Assembly: GCA_964019415.1 (NCBI GenBank)
Contig: OZ025871.1
Span: 10,517,756 to 10,581,755, forward strand
Direction: 5' to 3'
DNA: 64,000 bases
Source of the DNA: Ianthella basta
Taxonomy: Eukaryota > Porifera > Demospongiae > Verongiida > Ianthellidae
Shown here in pieces: positions 1-11,682 of this stretch. Below the pieces are notes generated by a model. The model worked only from the letters and a program-made list of their open reading frames with translations, searched no databases and was not told the DNA's origin. How positions within the stretch are numbered: the first letter of the stretch is position 1; each line of letters opens with the position of its first letter. The translations under genes and the position numbers were made by a program.

Positions 1-677
1 GGGAAACCTGTCTAAGACAGCTACATGTTGGCCAGTAGTGGATTACAATGTTTTAGTGCTATTTGGGGCCAGGGAGGCTGGCTGTTTTAGTGAGGTGACT
101 GCCTAGCACAGTGACCATCTCAGACAGGTTCCACTGTATTGTCCATGCACAACATCAATTGTGACATGCATTAATGTGCTAGTGATCCTTTTTACTTGGA
201 CTTACATTTACTAGCTGTTACTGGGTGTTTTCTTGTTTCTTCCCTCACTATGTGTGCTGTGATCTTCCTTTGATCCACTGTTGAATGAAAGGCCACAATT
301 TCAGTGAGTTATTTGATTCCACGAATACCCACACTTACATGCAGGCACTACCATTGCATATGTCTTCGCTACTGGTATCTCCAGGATTTAGATCCGGAGT
401 GTGCACACTGAGGCCCTATGTGTATGTACTTATCAATCCTATGAATACTGTTATAGTGGTAGTGGTATTGTATAAATCTGTTGTTGCATGGCAATTCCTT
501 TGTAATGCATTACAAGCTCCTGTGTGTGAAGAGTAGGTAAGGTTGGAAATGGCACATGAAAGTGTCTCAATGAATATCAGAGGGAACATGAGGGCTACAA
601 GGGACACTGTATAAGGATGCTATAAAGAGTCCTGGCCCTCACCATTGTTATTATATAACTCTATTCTCTAACCTCAG
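1..677. other. Upstream intron of gene A, no exon recognised
   Basis: No match to the S1 exon found in B (26213-26387) and D is visible here. The 83-codon frame at 285-536 has no resemblance to the family. Confidence 0.5.
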
Positions 678-3600
678 GTGTCACTAGGACGGTTGACAGC
701 CTTCCAGTGAATAACACTGTGTGCCCGTATTTTTCAACCTTTGCCAATCGTAGTGATGTCTACAACAGTAAGTGATTTAGTATGCATAGATATGTATGTG
801 GTGCTACTGATTTGACCATTACTTAACCCTTTAATGCCAAATGACGCCTTTTGGCGTCATTTATTCGTTTGCTTGTAAGTTTGGATTGACGCTTTTTGGC
901 GTCATAACCAAAGGCACATTAAACTTAGTTTGTGTCCCAAGGACACGTCACTTTTGAAGGCTAGGTAGCAGTGTCAGAACTTTAAACAGCCAGGTTGTCT
1001 CAATCCATAGTTGCATCCACAGCCTGCAGTCGAGCACTGAAGTTTGCACCCAGTGCACAACGATGAAGGTGACTTTATTACACAACACTCAGCGCAAATG
1101 TCAGGCAACTATGCCAAGTTGAAGTAGTACGAGATGACCCTTCCATCTTTCTGGCTGACACTGGCAACAGGGTGCTCTTCTTCCTACTGTCTTGGGTGCA
1201 AACAGCAAAGGTTTTGAAGTGCAAGCAGTGGCACACCGAATTGCTCATGTGTGCTTCCATTTTAATTTCGTCACAGGGAGCACAGTGTGAATTGTAAACT
1301 TTGGACGCAATGGATTAAGCAGCTGTGAGGTGTGCGTAATATCATATGGTGAAAACATTTCGCGGAAGAATATTTCACAATTTGCTTGAAAACAGGCATT
1401 TTGCAGTTTTAATTTTGAGATTTGTGTATTGATATTTTGTGTTTGTGTTTTAATTATTGTACGATTGGGTTCTTTTACACAGGGAGCTAGCAGGTGAGGT
1501 GTTGCACTATGGCTGCAAGCCAGGAGCTTCAATTTCGATTGAAGGCTGCATAAGAGGCTACTATCGCTTTAATTGGAAGCAGTTCCATTGGCTTCCTCTT
1601 TCATAATTCTCTTTGTAGTCCGATTTCCACCTTCCTACAATACTTATTATCAGACCATTGCTTGGAGTACATCACTGCTGCTCAGTTATTCACTAACTAC
1701 ATTACATAATTAGCAACGGGGCCTCCTGTTGAGCTGTGAAAGGCCCAGAACCATCACTATTCATGCTGTATTTGAAAGCGAGGAGAGAAGACACCTTCCT
1801 GCTTGGACTTCATTGCTTCTGGAATTGCACTGTGCTTGATAGGGGGCCGCAGTCAGTGAGGGAGTTAGTCCCAACTGAAAAGTATTTCATCAATGCTTAG
1901 TCTATCGAGCTAGACCTCTTTCACGTTTTCGTGTAACCGGAAGTAACAGGCAGGAAAAGTCGAAAGAGGGTCTAGCAGAGGTCATTAATATTCATAATAA
2001 GGTCTTTCGTACTTTGCAAGCAACACATACTGCAGTCTGGCATGCTAGACCGTCCCACCCAGGGTAAACCAGCTACGATTGCTCTGCAGTGCAGCCAGTC
2101 TGTGCAAACAGTCAGTTAATGCAGTTAGGAACTGAGAATGGCCAAACCACTGAGCTCTGTATACGCTGTCTGCAAGTTGGCCGTTCCCAAAAGCAAGCCC
2201 AAGTGTTGCTTGCAGCGCGAGTTGTCCCGAGGAGGCGGCCCGACCGAGTTGTACCATCAGCTGAGAGGTGTTGCTGGAGCTGAGTTGTCTGCAAGTCTGG
2301 GATCCCACTTCTTGTGCTTGTCATGCCGGGGTAAGCTTCTAGCGGTTGCGAATCAAAAGAAAAGAAACGCTACAAAGAGTCAAGGAACTTCTTTGCAAGC
2401 TGCAGTACGCCTCTGCTCCCTCTCTGATGAGAATAAGCCCTCAGAGATTGATTAGTTGCTTGCAGAAACGACCTCTGTTGTCTCCGGTTAAAACTGGAGT
2501 CTCCCCTTTTGCCAAAAGACAAGCTTCTGGTTCAGAGAGCACCGAAGAGCCATCGGCAACGCCTGTTTCTCGCTGCGAGCTATTTCCAGGAACTTCAAGA
2601 ATCCCTGTGCATTCTACCATTTCACGAGCAGCTCGAAGAAGCACTGGGTGACTTGAGATAGCGTCCATCCGCACAGTGAAGAGCACCGCCATTACTGCTC
2701 ACGCTGCAACAAAACCATCTGTGTTTAACTAACGTGGAGGTGTCGACGAGGTGCCACTACTAGTTGGATCCAGCTAGTTGATCTGATTGGTTGAATCGGC
2801 TATGAATATTAATGACCTCTGTTAGACCCTCTTTCGCCTTTCCCTGCCCGTTATTTCCGGTTACGCGAAAACGCGAAAGAGGTCTAGCTTGATAGACTAA
2901 TCAATGCTATAGGCATCTAAGTACTAGTACAATGGGCCTACAATACAATTCGTGAATATCTTTCATGCAGAATAAATTATATTAATGTCACAAGGTTTTT
3001 ATGCTGTACGGTACTTTAATGATAGAGCTCATTTGAATGCCTTCTGTAGCAATGGATATGTAGCTAACTAAGAGAAGTTGTCGAATGATCTGTTTCATTG
3101 TCTTGTTTTTCTTGCTTTGTCACTGTCTTTCTCTCTTCAGTTGATCCAACTGTACCAATGAATAACCACACCAATGTAGCTCTCTACTTTTCAGCTGTGG
3201 TGGTCATCATCAGTGCTGTAGCAAGGCTGGCTGTGGAGTTCGTCCAATTGGTGAAGACTAACTATCGTTATATCATCAGCATGGAGAATATTATCGAGCT
3301 TCTGACGTACACCACTTCTATCATCTTTGTGAGTCAGTTTGGAGCCAACTGTTGGTGTCCCACCAACTGGCAGTGGCAGCTGGGAGCATTTGGTGTCTTC
3401 CTCGCCTGGATCAACCTCATCCTCTTCTTGAAGAGAGTTCCACTGCTCGGCATCTACGTGCTCATGTTCAACAGCATCCTACTCACTTTCATCAAGTTCG
3501 CATTGATTGCTTTCCTCTTTGTTGTGGCATTCTGCTTGGCATTCTACATGATCCTATACAAAGCGGTAAGTTTGCAGTAACTGCTGTAAGAAGTGTACAT

Positions 3601-4802
3601 GTGCGCATATAGACTATCATTTTATTGCTCTTAGGCTCCAATTCTTATGCACACATGCATCTGCCAGATTACCCATGCAAATGAAAAAGCGATTTGGAGA
3701 AGTTGCACATGGTTAGGAGCACCCATTCCTACCCCCCCCCCCCCCCCCCCCCATTTCTTGCTATGTATAGTTCTTGTACTTGCCTTTCTTTCCCTGCATT
3801 TATTGTATACAAATATGACAATGCCATTAATATTACAATGACATAATACAACCTACATTATTATTGGATCCTCTCAATCTACCATTAAGCCACTTGTGGC
3901 ATGTATGCACAGGTGAAACCAAAAATACGGAAAATATGATCACGATACGCATCACTATCTGAAGTTTTGCAACACATCACAAACACATGGCTGCAAAGCA
4001 TGACATGATCTAGTCAGTAGAGATGAATGACATAAAATGGAATAGAACCCGCTCATTAACATTATATTGCAACGCACATACCATAGTTTAGCTCATGTCA
4101 AGCATAAGTGCATCACATGTACTGTACAGATGAAGTTTAGTACCACAGAGTACAACAAATGTATAACATGTCCTCTGAAATCTGGCAGTATTGGCAAGTG
4201 GCACTGTATCTCTGTTGTCTCTCTCTCCACTGTAGCTGGTTGACGTTACCTTCGCTGTCAATGTATCTCCCTTTCGGAATGCTGGTCTCTCCTTCATCAA
4301 GACCATGGTGATGACCATTGGGGAATTTGAGTATGACACTATTTTTGGACACGACAATGAAAGCGAAAACTTGCTAACCTCCTTCCCAGAAGTAGCCTAT
4401 ATCCTTTGGATCGTCTTCCTCATTGTCATGCCAATCTTGTTGACCAACCTGTTGGTGAGTATGAGGAAGTACTCGATGCATTGGTGAATGCTCAATCTAT
4501 CCTTTTTGGTCGTTTTGCCTTGATATGTGTATCACATGCAATTGACATTACAACACGCCAGAGTGTATAGATCCTACCATTTGCAAAGTGCCATGGAATG
4601 CACCAAATCAATGCAGCTAGTAAAGCCACATAAACTCTATATTTGCCTTGTTGCAAGCAACACCGTTTACAGTGCACATATTCTGTAACCTTATTGACAG
4701 GTGGGTTTGGCAGTCGATGACACTAAAGCAATTCAGGACCAAGCCCAGCTGAAAAGGCTGTCTTTGCAGGTGTGTGTGTGTGCGTGCGTGCGTGTGTGTG
4801 TG

Positions 4803-4837
<35 letters not shown>

Positions 4838-6458
4838 CTGTGCATGCATGTGTGCATGCACGTGTGTGCGTGCGGCGTGTGTGTGTGTTGTGTGTGTGTG
4901 TGTGTGTGAGTGTGCACGTGTGTGCGTGTGTGTGCGTGTGTGTGTGTGTGTGTGTGCAGTGTGCATGTGTGTGTGCGTGCATGCATGCGGGCGTGAGCAC
5001 GAATGATGTGTTTGTACATGGTGTGAGTCTACATACGTATGTATGTGCACATATGTATTTGCATGTATGCGTGTGGCAACCTTTGTTGGATGTACTGATT
5101 TCATGGCATCTCCATAACCTGTTGAGTGTATTTCTGCCGCTCCAGCATTAGATATGTGTTTGCATTCTCAACTATTTCCAGATTGGCCTCACCCTTGAGG
5201 CAGAGGAGCTTCTTCCTGCCTTCGTTCGGCGTCGGTTTGTGACACGGACACGAGTTGTCTACCCAAACCGAAGGCTGGGCCCCTATGATTTGTTCAAGGA
5301 GACTGTTTGGGGAGCAGAGCGTTGGGACTCGATCGACAACATCAGGAAATACACACAAATGGAAGTGGTGAGTGATGCAGTGGAAGTCTGTAAGGTAACC
5401 GAATACTGTATGATGCAGCGAATGTTGTGTTATCTATACTACGGGCTACATTATTCAAGTTTCACAAGGAAGCAATGCCTCTAAGCGTATTTTAGGCATT
5501 GTGCTTTATTGTAACCTTAGTCAGCTCAACTTATGTGTAGCTGTGACTTTGGCATGTTAACCCTTTACACGCGAATGACGAGTTTACTCGTCATAGAAAT
5601 TGGCGCAATTTCAGAGCTGTTTTCTTTTGCTACAAACTTTCAAGTGTACTGCTTTTCTCAGAGGACCTACAGCAGTGGTTGGACCTTACCTGGCTTGCTC
5701 TACCTGTCTCCTTGTAGCACCTGAAGCCTGCAATCAACCTTTAAAGTTTGCACGTATTCGCTCACTTTCTCTCTAATACCAGTATGTATACAATCCTATG
5801 GAACAGAGGCAATTTGAGTGAGAGTCTATAGACTTTCGTTCAAGTTGCTACCACGGTAGAGGCAGAATATGTAATCTCTAATCAATACAGCGTGCAGAAA
5901 CTTGCAGTTCTCGTCGTCTTCCTCCATTTTCATGTTTTTTGTTCATATATGCTTGCATACGTTCTTGAACTGGCAAACGAGAAGCCCTCAGTATTCTCGG
6001 AGACGGCGTTGAACTATCTTCACAACATCTTCATCTTCTGGCAGTGACAATGCCACAAAGTGCACGGACGTGGCTCAAGACATTTAGTATTCGTGCGCGC
6101 CATTTAACTACACGTACTGAGTGCATGGCACAAAGTTTAAAGTTCAAGCCTATAGGGTTAATAGTGCTCATTGCCGTTGTCACCTCCAGCCTCATTGTCT
6201 ACCTTCCCCTTCCACCGTTTATCTGTGTACTTCCTGACTGCTCTTTCCCTGTCCCACCCCATTCAGTCCCTCCTTGAGCAAGTGCAGAGTCAGACAGAGA
6301 AACTCTCCAAAGATGTGAAGTTTCTGCAGAATGAGCTGATGGAGAAGAACAACCGCATGGAACAGCTTCTAGTGCTTTTGGCAGAGAAGCAGGGCATCCA
6401 GTTGGACGCTAATGAGGCAGACAGACCTAAAGAGCAAGAAGCGCACCCACATCCATAG
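678..6458 (+). CDS. TRPA-like cation channel gene A, 3' part (S1-S2 loop to stop)
   Basis: The exons I can place are 678-767, 3141-3565, 4236-4454, 4701-4769, 5182-5367 and 6267-6458 (TGA/TAG-type stop at the end). All have AG acceptors and GT donors and a continuous frame. In order they encode the S1-S2 extracellular loop with sequons NNT and NRS, then S2 to S5 (exon 3141-3565), the pore helix and filter region GLSFIKTMVMTIGEFEYD with S6 (4236-4454), the TRP helix VGLAVDDTKAIQDQAQLKR (4701-4769), a basic post-TRP segment with RRRFVTRTRVVYPNRR (5182-5367) and a short coiled coil ending in EAHPHP. The pore-S6-TRP-helix layout and the GLAV..D start of the TRP helix are typical of TRPA1 channels. 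The ankyrin and S1 exons are not seen and should lie upstream of the window. The protein would be a plasma-membrane cation channel; stimulus and ion selectivity cannot be read from the sequence. No lesion is visible in this part. Confidence 0.85.
823..906. repeat. TTAACCCTTTA end-like fragment with hairpin
   Basis: TTAACCCTTTAATGCC is followed by the hairpin AATGACGCC/GGCGTCATT and a second GACGC..GCGTC pair. It resembles the left end of the 5557 element, but I find no matching right end. Confidence 0.4.
1898..2899. mobile_element. 1.0-kb DNA transposon with ~100-bp inverted repeats and 9-bp target duplication
   Basis: The ends are TAGTCTATCGAGCTAGACC (left) and GGTCTAGCTTGATAGACTA (right). 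Inverted homology continues about 100 bp inward to ATTAATATTCAT. The 9-mer ATCAATGCT flanks both sides (1889-1897, 2900-2908). Long inverted repeats and a 9-bp duplication suggest a Mutator-like element. It sits in the intron after the S1-S2 loop exon of gene A. A 3' remnant of the same insertion lies in gene C at 40256-40616. Confidence 0.8.
2138..2651 (+). pseudogene. Damaged open frame in the 1.0-kb transposon
   Basis: Two overlapping plus frames appear to make one protein. 2138-2455 starts MAKPLSSVYAVCKLAVPKSK and includes FLCLSCRGKL. 2346-2651 continues in another frame with IKRKETLQRVKELLCKLQ and a Ser/Pro-rich tail. The spaced Cys pairs (VCKL, CCLQ, CLSC) suggest a small zinc-binding N-terminal domain followed by a helix. 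I see no transposase core. It may be a truncated gene of an autonomous relative. Confidence 0.35.
4770..4998. repeat. (TG)n microsatellite starting at the gene A splice donor
   Basis: An interrupted TG/GC-TG tract begins with the GT of the 5' splice site after the TRP-helix exon and runs about 230 bp. The plus strand reads as Val-Cys repeats in open frames, which are not genes. Confidence 0.95.
5557..6161. mobile_element. Possible piggyBac-like MITE in the last intron of gene A
   Basis: Begins TTAACCCTTTACACGCGAAT, followed by a small hairpin (ATGACGAG/CTCGTCAT), and ends TATAGGGTTAA. TTAA at both borders and CCCTWT-type ends fit piggyBac-like elements. The same element sits at 44071-44678 in gene C. 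Genes B and D lack it. Confidence 0.5.
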
Positions 6459-6950
6459 CCTTCTATGCCCTTTCCAAGAGATTTTGTGTAGCGACTAAAC
6501 ATAGTTCTGTAGTATGCAGTAAGATAGTTTTGAACACAATGTAAATGGACCCTGAGTCAGTTATATAGTACAATTGTATGAGATAGTGTATATCAGAATT
6601 TTATATATAGGATTTGCATTAGTCCTTTTCAACATTTCCATCTATGCGTATATGAAAGGAGCCAAAGAATTTAGCTACTAAAATGTTTAAATTCGGAATG
6701 GTATGAAATCAGCTATTGTGAACAAATACATCCACATGACAGCATCTTTGGCTATGTACCATGTTCTCAGGCCACCTTCATGGGTATATTTTTCTTTATT
6801 GAATAGTGAGCAATATAGTGAGCATTCTTACAATACCACATGCTGTGCCCATGAATGGTCAAATCACTGTACACATGATCTGTGACTTACAAGTCACCTA
6901 CCAGCAAGGGTGCCTCTTTTGTATTGGGTATCCTACGGTCCAACCCCTTG
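6459..6950. other. 3' flank of gene A, shared with gene C flank
   Basis: Two blocks match the gene C flank: 6459-6640 matches 44976-45150, and about 6655-6950 matches 46015-46320. Gene C has about 0.9 kb of other sequence between the two blocks. Nothing further is recognised. Confidence 0.6.
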
Positions 6951-8019
6951 CACTGCACCAATGCCCTTAGTTAACAAGGTTGAACAAGTTCTTGTTAACT
7001 TGCAGTAACAGCTTAGTTAAGGTAGTAGGTACAGTTAAAAGCTTTCTTTAGGGTACATTACTTTTGCCTATGCAACGTTAACTCTCAAACCATAAATTAA
7101 ATCCACCAATGATGATTGTTACAAATGTGATAAACAGGTAAATTTCCCATAATTTGGTGCCACTTGTTAATTGATTAGTGATTCCCTTATTGAGATAATC
7201 TAAGTGAAAGTGAAAAATTATCACCTTGATTGAAGTCAAGCAACTCCAGGGAAATTTGATCTTCTTCTACCCCCAAAGGCTGAGATGAACCAAACCTGGG
7301 ATATACAATCTATAGACATGTGTGCACAAACTATGGCAGCGATTTACTAGTTTCCATCTCGTTGTGGAGTTATTCTCTATCCCTTTTCTCCCTTGAGCTT
7401 CCAGGTATTCGCATACATTGCACACCATTCGAAAGCGCTGCTGAAGCAGAATCTAAAATTGCTTCTACCCCTCCCCTACCCCTATGTCGCTGAGGCGGTA
7501 GACGGCGGAGAAAAAGGGAGCTTCTTTACGTGCAAGCGAAGATAGCAGGAAGCACGAAGAAGGTATTCAAAACTGATCACCCCTTCTGCAGGAATGACAC
7601 GTAAGAAACTGCCAACTTACTCCTTTCCTGGTCGCTTGCAGCCATCGTGCAACATACGTGTAGTATTATTCTTATTCGGAGACGTCATAAATGGGTTGCG
7701 CAATCAGAATCGTGGCCAACCTCCTCTGACAATGCGCAGTTGGCATACAAAATGGCCGCTGAATCTACCAGATATGGAGCATTTCTTTGTATTTTCCATC
7801 CTATTAATCCTTCTATTCACAAGGAAGGGAACGCCTGTACAATTGGAAAATTGTATTTCAACATCTTCAGAACAACCTCCAAGAGTTTATAGAACTTCGG
7901 AGCCATGGGTCAGTAGGCAGCGACTAGGCATGCCGGAACGGAAGACCCTACTGAATGCAAATAGGATCTTATCATTGAAAGGGTGGCAGGTACAGAAAAA
8001 ACCTTAAAGGTCAGTCCCA

Positions 8020-9000
8020 TAGCCTACCTCCGTATGTGCCTTGGGCTGCCTCTGTGCGCCCTAGTTTTCCTCTGTGTGCCATGCCTCTGCGTGTACCTTA
8101 GTCTGTCTTTCTTGCCCTACTCTGTGTCTCTGTGTGCCATAGTTCGATTCTGTGTACCCTAGTATGTCTCCCTGTGCATCCTAGTCTGCCTCTGTGTGCC
8201 CTAGCCTGTCTCCCTGTGCACTCTAGTCTGCCACTGTGTTCGCCCTAGTCTGCCTCTCTGTGTACCCTACTCTGTCTCTCTGTGTGTCCTAGTCTACCTC
8301 TGTGTCTACCGTGGTTTGCCTCTCTGTGCCCTCGTCTGCTTCTGTGCGCCCTAGCCTTACTCTCTGTGCCCTAGTCTGTCTCTCTGTGCCTCTGTGTTCG
8401 CCCTAGTCTGCCTCTCTGTGCCCTACTCTATCTCTCTGTTTGTCCTACTCTTCCTCTGTGTGTACCGTAGTCTGCCTCTCTGTGTGCCCTAGCCTGTCTC
8501 TCTGTGTCCTAGTCTGTGTGCTCTAATCTGCCTCTGTGTGTCCCCAGTCTGCCTCTATGTTCCCTAATCTGCCTATCTGTGCCCTATATTCTGTCTCACT
8601 GTGTGTCCTAGTCTTTCTCTGAGTGTACCGTAGTTTGCCTCTCTGTGCCCTAGTCTGTTTCATTGTGCGCCCTAGTGTGCCCCTCCCTACGCCCTAGTCT
8701 TCCTCTCTATGCCCAAGTCTGTCTCCGTGTGCCCTAATCTGCCTCTGTGTGTGTGCCCTATAGTCTGCCACTGTGTTCGTCCAAGTCTGCCTCTGTGTAC
8801 CCTACTCTGTCTCTCTGTGTGTCCTAGTCTACCTCTGTGTCTACCGTGGTTTGCCTCTCTGTGCCCTTGTCTGCCTCTGTGCGCCCTAATCTGCCTCTGT
8901 GTGTGTGCCCTAGTCTACCTTTGTGTGCCTTAGTCTTCCTCTGCGTGTACTGTAGTTTGCCTCCCTGTGCACTTTAGTCTGCATCTGTGTGTGCCCTAAG
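8020..9000. repeat. Degenerate minisatellite, about 1 kb
   Basis: An irregular array of units of roughly 18-22 bp resembling CCCTAGTCTGCCTCTGTGTG fills this stretch. Variants read TGTCTCTCTGTG and TACCGTGGTTTGCCTC. It lies in the block absent from the paralogous interval near 46330. No gene is visible in it. Confidence 0.9.
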
Positions 9001-9149
9001 CTATGTACATGGAAGAAATAGTTACTGTTTACAAGCAAATGTCAGCCTGTAAGGCTACCTATACGCAGATTAATGGTACAAACACGGATAAACCGTAGTA
9101 CAGTTTAACCTTTGCCGTAATAATGAGTGAAACAGTAATATTATACTGT

Positions 9150-10100
9150 CACATACTGTACCGTATGTGACAGTGAGGTTAACATTCTGTTTTTGTTCCG
9201 TTCCGTTTAGATGGAATGAATCAACCGTTTCGTACTCTTTTCTCCTTTCTCTTCTGTTTCCTTTAGTCTTTAAGGTATGAATGGTTGCAATGCAGAATGA
9301 AACAGTTATGGAACAAATTATTTGTACGAGATAGGGACTATTTGCACAGGCACCGTTGAAACAGTTTGGCACAAATTTGGAGTACTTGACAAGCGGCTGA
9401 GACGGCGGACAAAACTGGAGCAAGCACAAACTATTTGTACACGAGTCTCCTGTCTGCACCCAACTGTTGGCCACCATTTGTTTGTGCCGAACCATCTCAA
9501 TCGTTCATTTGCCACCAAACCATCTCTTAATCGTTGTACTCAATCTCTTGATCATTTACTATTCACTGTTGTGCAATACTATCTTTCCATATAAATGGGT
9601 ATTTCTACCGTACAATGGTAAAACATGCTCCGTATTTCCAGTGTTTCATGTAAACAGAAAGCTGACATTATAGTATGTGACAATATAACTTTAATATTCC
9701 ATTTTATAAAACGAACGGAACGTCCGTTTTTATAGAATGATGGAAAACACCCGGTACCATTGGTCAAATCAAATGAAAGACGTACGCAATGGTTCCAGAT
9801 GGTTTGATACGTTGATATCACCGCGTGTTAAGGGTGCCAGTGGGATAATATGATGTCTATGAGTGCTGCTGCTATCACTACTCGCCGGACAAGCTCGAGG
9901 AATGCGCGCGAAGTCGTTTCGCCAGCGCCTAATCGTTAGAGGCCCACTGAACCGTTTCGTTCCCCCACTGTTCCGGCACACTAAACTGTTACTTTCATTT
10001 CCGTCTTTCAGACTGTACAACGCACCGTAGAACGGACAAATCATTTTTAAACGAAACGAAAAGGGAATGGAATGTTAACGTTATATTGTCACACACTGTA
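9150..10100. repeat. Nested inverted-repeat elements
   Basis: The motif TATGTGACARTRWRRTTAA followed by a G/C-poor tail and CGTTCCGTT or AACGAACGG occurs near 9165-9210 and 9672-9725 in direct orientation and, inverted, near 10035-10098. This suggests MITE copies inserted next to or within each other. Long open frames here look incidental. Confidence 0.45.
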
Positions 10101-10321
10101 GATCTGCACTTCACTCCCAGCAAACCTGATGATGGCCTGGCATTGGCCGAAACACGCTTTATGTGTGTCGTTCGCATTGGAGTTGATGTAAACTTGCATA
10201 ACATTGTTGTTGTAGCACAGGAAGTTATGGCTCATTAGCATGACCAGAAGTTATGATATCCCCCTTGTGATGCATGTTTGTAAACAAAACCACCCATATC
10301 CTACCCAACCCTACCCCTGAC

Positions 10322-10350
10322 TTTAACCCTAACCCTAACCCTAACCCTAA
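10322..10350. repeat. Interstitial telomere-like repeat (CCCTAA)n
   Basis: About four perfect CCCTAA units, preceded by degenerate ACCCTACCC-type units from about 10298. It is internal and flanked by ordinary sequence, so it is not a chromosome end. Confidence 0.85.
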
Positions 10351-10461
10351 TGCCTAATATTAGTCAATGCCCCTAGTGATATGGCCAACTGTGTTTATTT
10401 TGACTCGATTCTCAATCACACAATGGCTTTTGACTCCATTATATTTCTGTCTTTGTCTTTC

Positions 10462-10624
10462 AGAGTTGAATGACTTAGTGAAAGCTCTGGAGGAAAGGCG
10501 AGAAGCCAGCTTACTTGCATCACAGCACCACCGCCCGCCTTCTAAACAAAGAACTGGGTCATCTCCCAGTAGAATGCTTCCTCCAGCTGGTGCCCCTGCC
10601 TGGACACTTGACACTAGACTCTGA
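10462..10624 (+). CDS. Possible orphan terminal exon of unknown gene
   Basis: A good acceptor (TTTGTCTTTCAG) precedes an open frame encoding ELNDLVKALEERREASLLAS, then a Pro/Ser-rich tail ending TLDTRL and a stop. The first half would form a short amphipathic helix. No partner exons are seen and the paralogous unit lacks the sequence, so it may belong to the inserted block. I do not recognise the protein. Confidence 0.25.
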
Positions 10625-11682
10625 AACTGCCATTTTAACAGACTCTTATTTTATTTCTTGTAAGCCTTGCTGTTATTGATATTCATTGCTGTCACATGAC
10701 AATCCATTGCTATAAATAGTAACTGCTGCTCTCAGGAGAATGTTATTCATGGTGTACAAACTTCGCAATTATGAATATTCACCTGTCAGAGCTCATCACC
10801 TGTACTTCCTAGCCAATATTCATAGTACACCAATATTCATAGTTTACATAACACCTTGGAGCTTGAGTTAACAAGGTTTAACAAAGTTGTTATTGCAGGA
10901 CAACAGGCTTGTTAACTCCTTGTTGTCTACTCTGTCAGTTTCCAGTGTTCAAAAAGGTTTTGGTCTAGCAGTTAACAATTAAACCCTGTTAACTAGCTCT
11001 TTTCCTGCAATAACAAGCTAGTTAACAATGTTGTTAACCAAGGTGCTGACATTGTAGTACAGATCTGTGGGATGCCAGTACTTCCTTTGAAGCTGGGATA
11101 TGTTGTTTAATGCATGAACACTTGCAGGCAGCTAAGCCCTCAACTTAACAGATCTAGAGCATTTACGTACCTTAAAGCCATGATTTTAGTACAGCTGAAA
11201 TTATCTGTTTAAAAAGTTCAGGACATTTCACTGTCTGATTTCACCATTAAATTTCATAGTTTGCAGCAGTAGCTCTGGTTTTGTGATCCTGGGCCATGCT
11301 ACAGCTACAACTTAGTGGAATGTCATCTACAGTATAAGCTAGGCAATGTACAGTTGTGTATGGATCTGGAATGGCAACTTTGTGGTGATGGGTCACATGT
11401 ACCCGAATGTCTGGTATGCCCAAACCATTGTTATTGCCAGCTGTGTATTGGCACCTGGAACCTCTTAACCTGCAGCTGCCGAAGTGAAGCAAGTCAAGCA
11501 TTGCTGTCCAGAGCTTTGGGCCAGGCACCCCACGCTTTATCACCTGTGTGCAATGTGACCTTCAAACTGCCAATAGGCTTAGGCGGCGTTCACACTACGG
11601 TAGAAATGACGGCGACGGTAGCGGCGACGGTGACGGTAGAAAACCAAACGGTTCACACCTATCCGTAGTAAATGAAGGAAAA

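Larger units (their letters stand above)
6951..11046. mobile_element. About 4.1-kb insertion between genes A and B with GTTAAC-rich ends
   Basis: Unit 2 runs directly from CCAACCCCTTGG (near 46320) to TGACATTGTAGTACAG (46342). In unit 1 these are separated by this block. Its left end (about 6965-7020) reads CCTTAGTTAACAAGG and contains GTTAACTTGCAGTAACAG. Its right end (about 10860-11046) holds several GTTAAC/GTTAACAA motifs and closes with GTTAACCAAGG, an inverted match to the left end. Inside are the minisatellite, inverted repeats, a telomere-like array and a possible 3' exon. I cannot name the family; the block may be composite. Confidence 0.6.

Noticed and set aside
3352..3612. Alternative frames over the transmembrane exons (repeated at 27200, 41064 and 54476)
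   Set aside because: Shadows of the real S2-S5 exon in another frame, conserved only because the true exon is conserved.
4701..5151. Open frames of Val-Cys (plus) or His-Thr (minus) repeats over every TG tract
   Set aside because: TG/CA repeats are open in all frames by composition. They begin inside exons or at splice donors and have no independent coding signal.
7594..8007. 137-codon plus-strand frame before the minisatellite
   Set aside because: No domain or acceptable family resemblance, low-complexity surroundings, and absent from the paralogous unit.
9070..9495. 141-codon minus-strand frame
   Set aside because: Overlaps inverted-repeat MITE sequence and encodes nothing recognisable.
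10322..10350. CCCTAA array as a chromosome end
   Set aside because: Unique sequence and genes continue on both sides.
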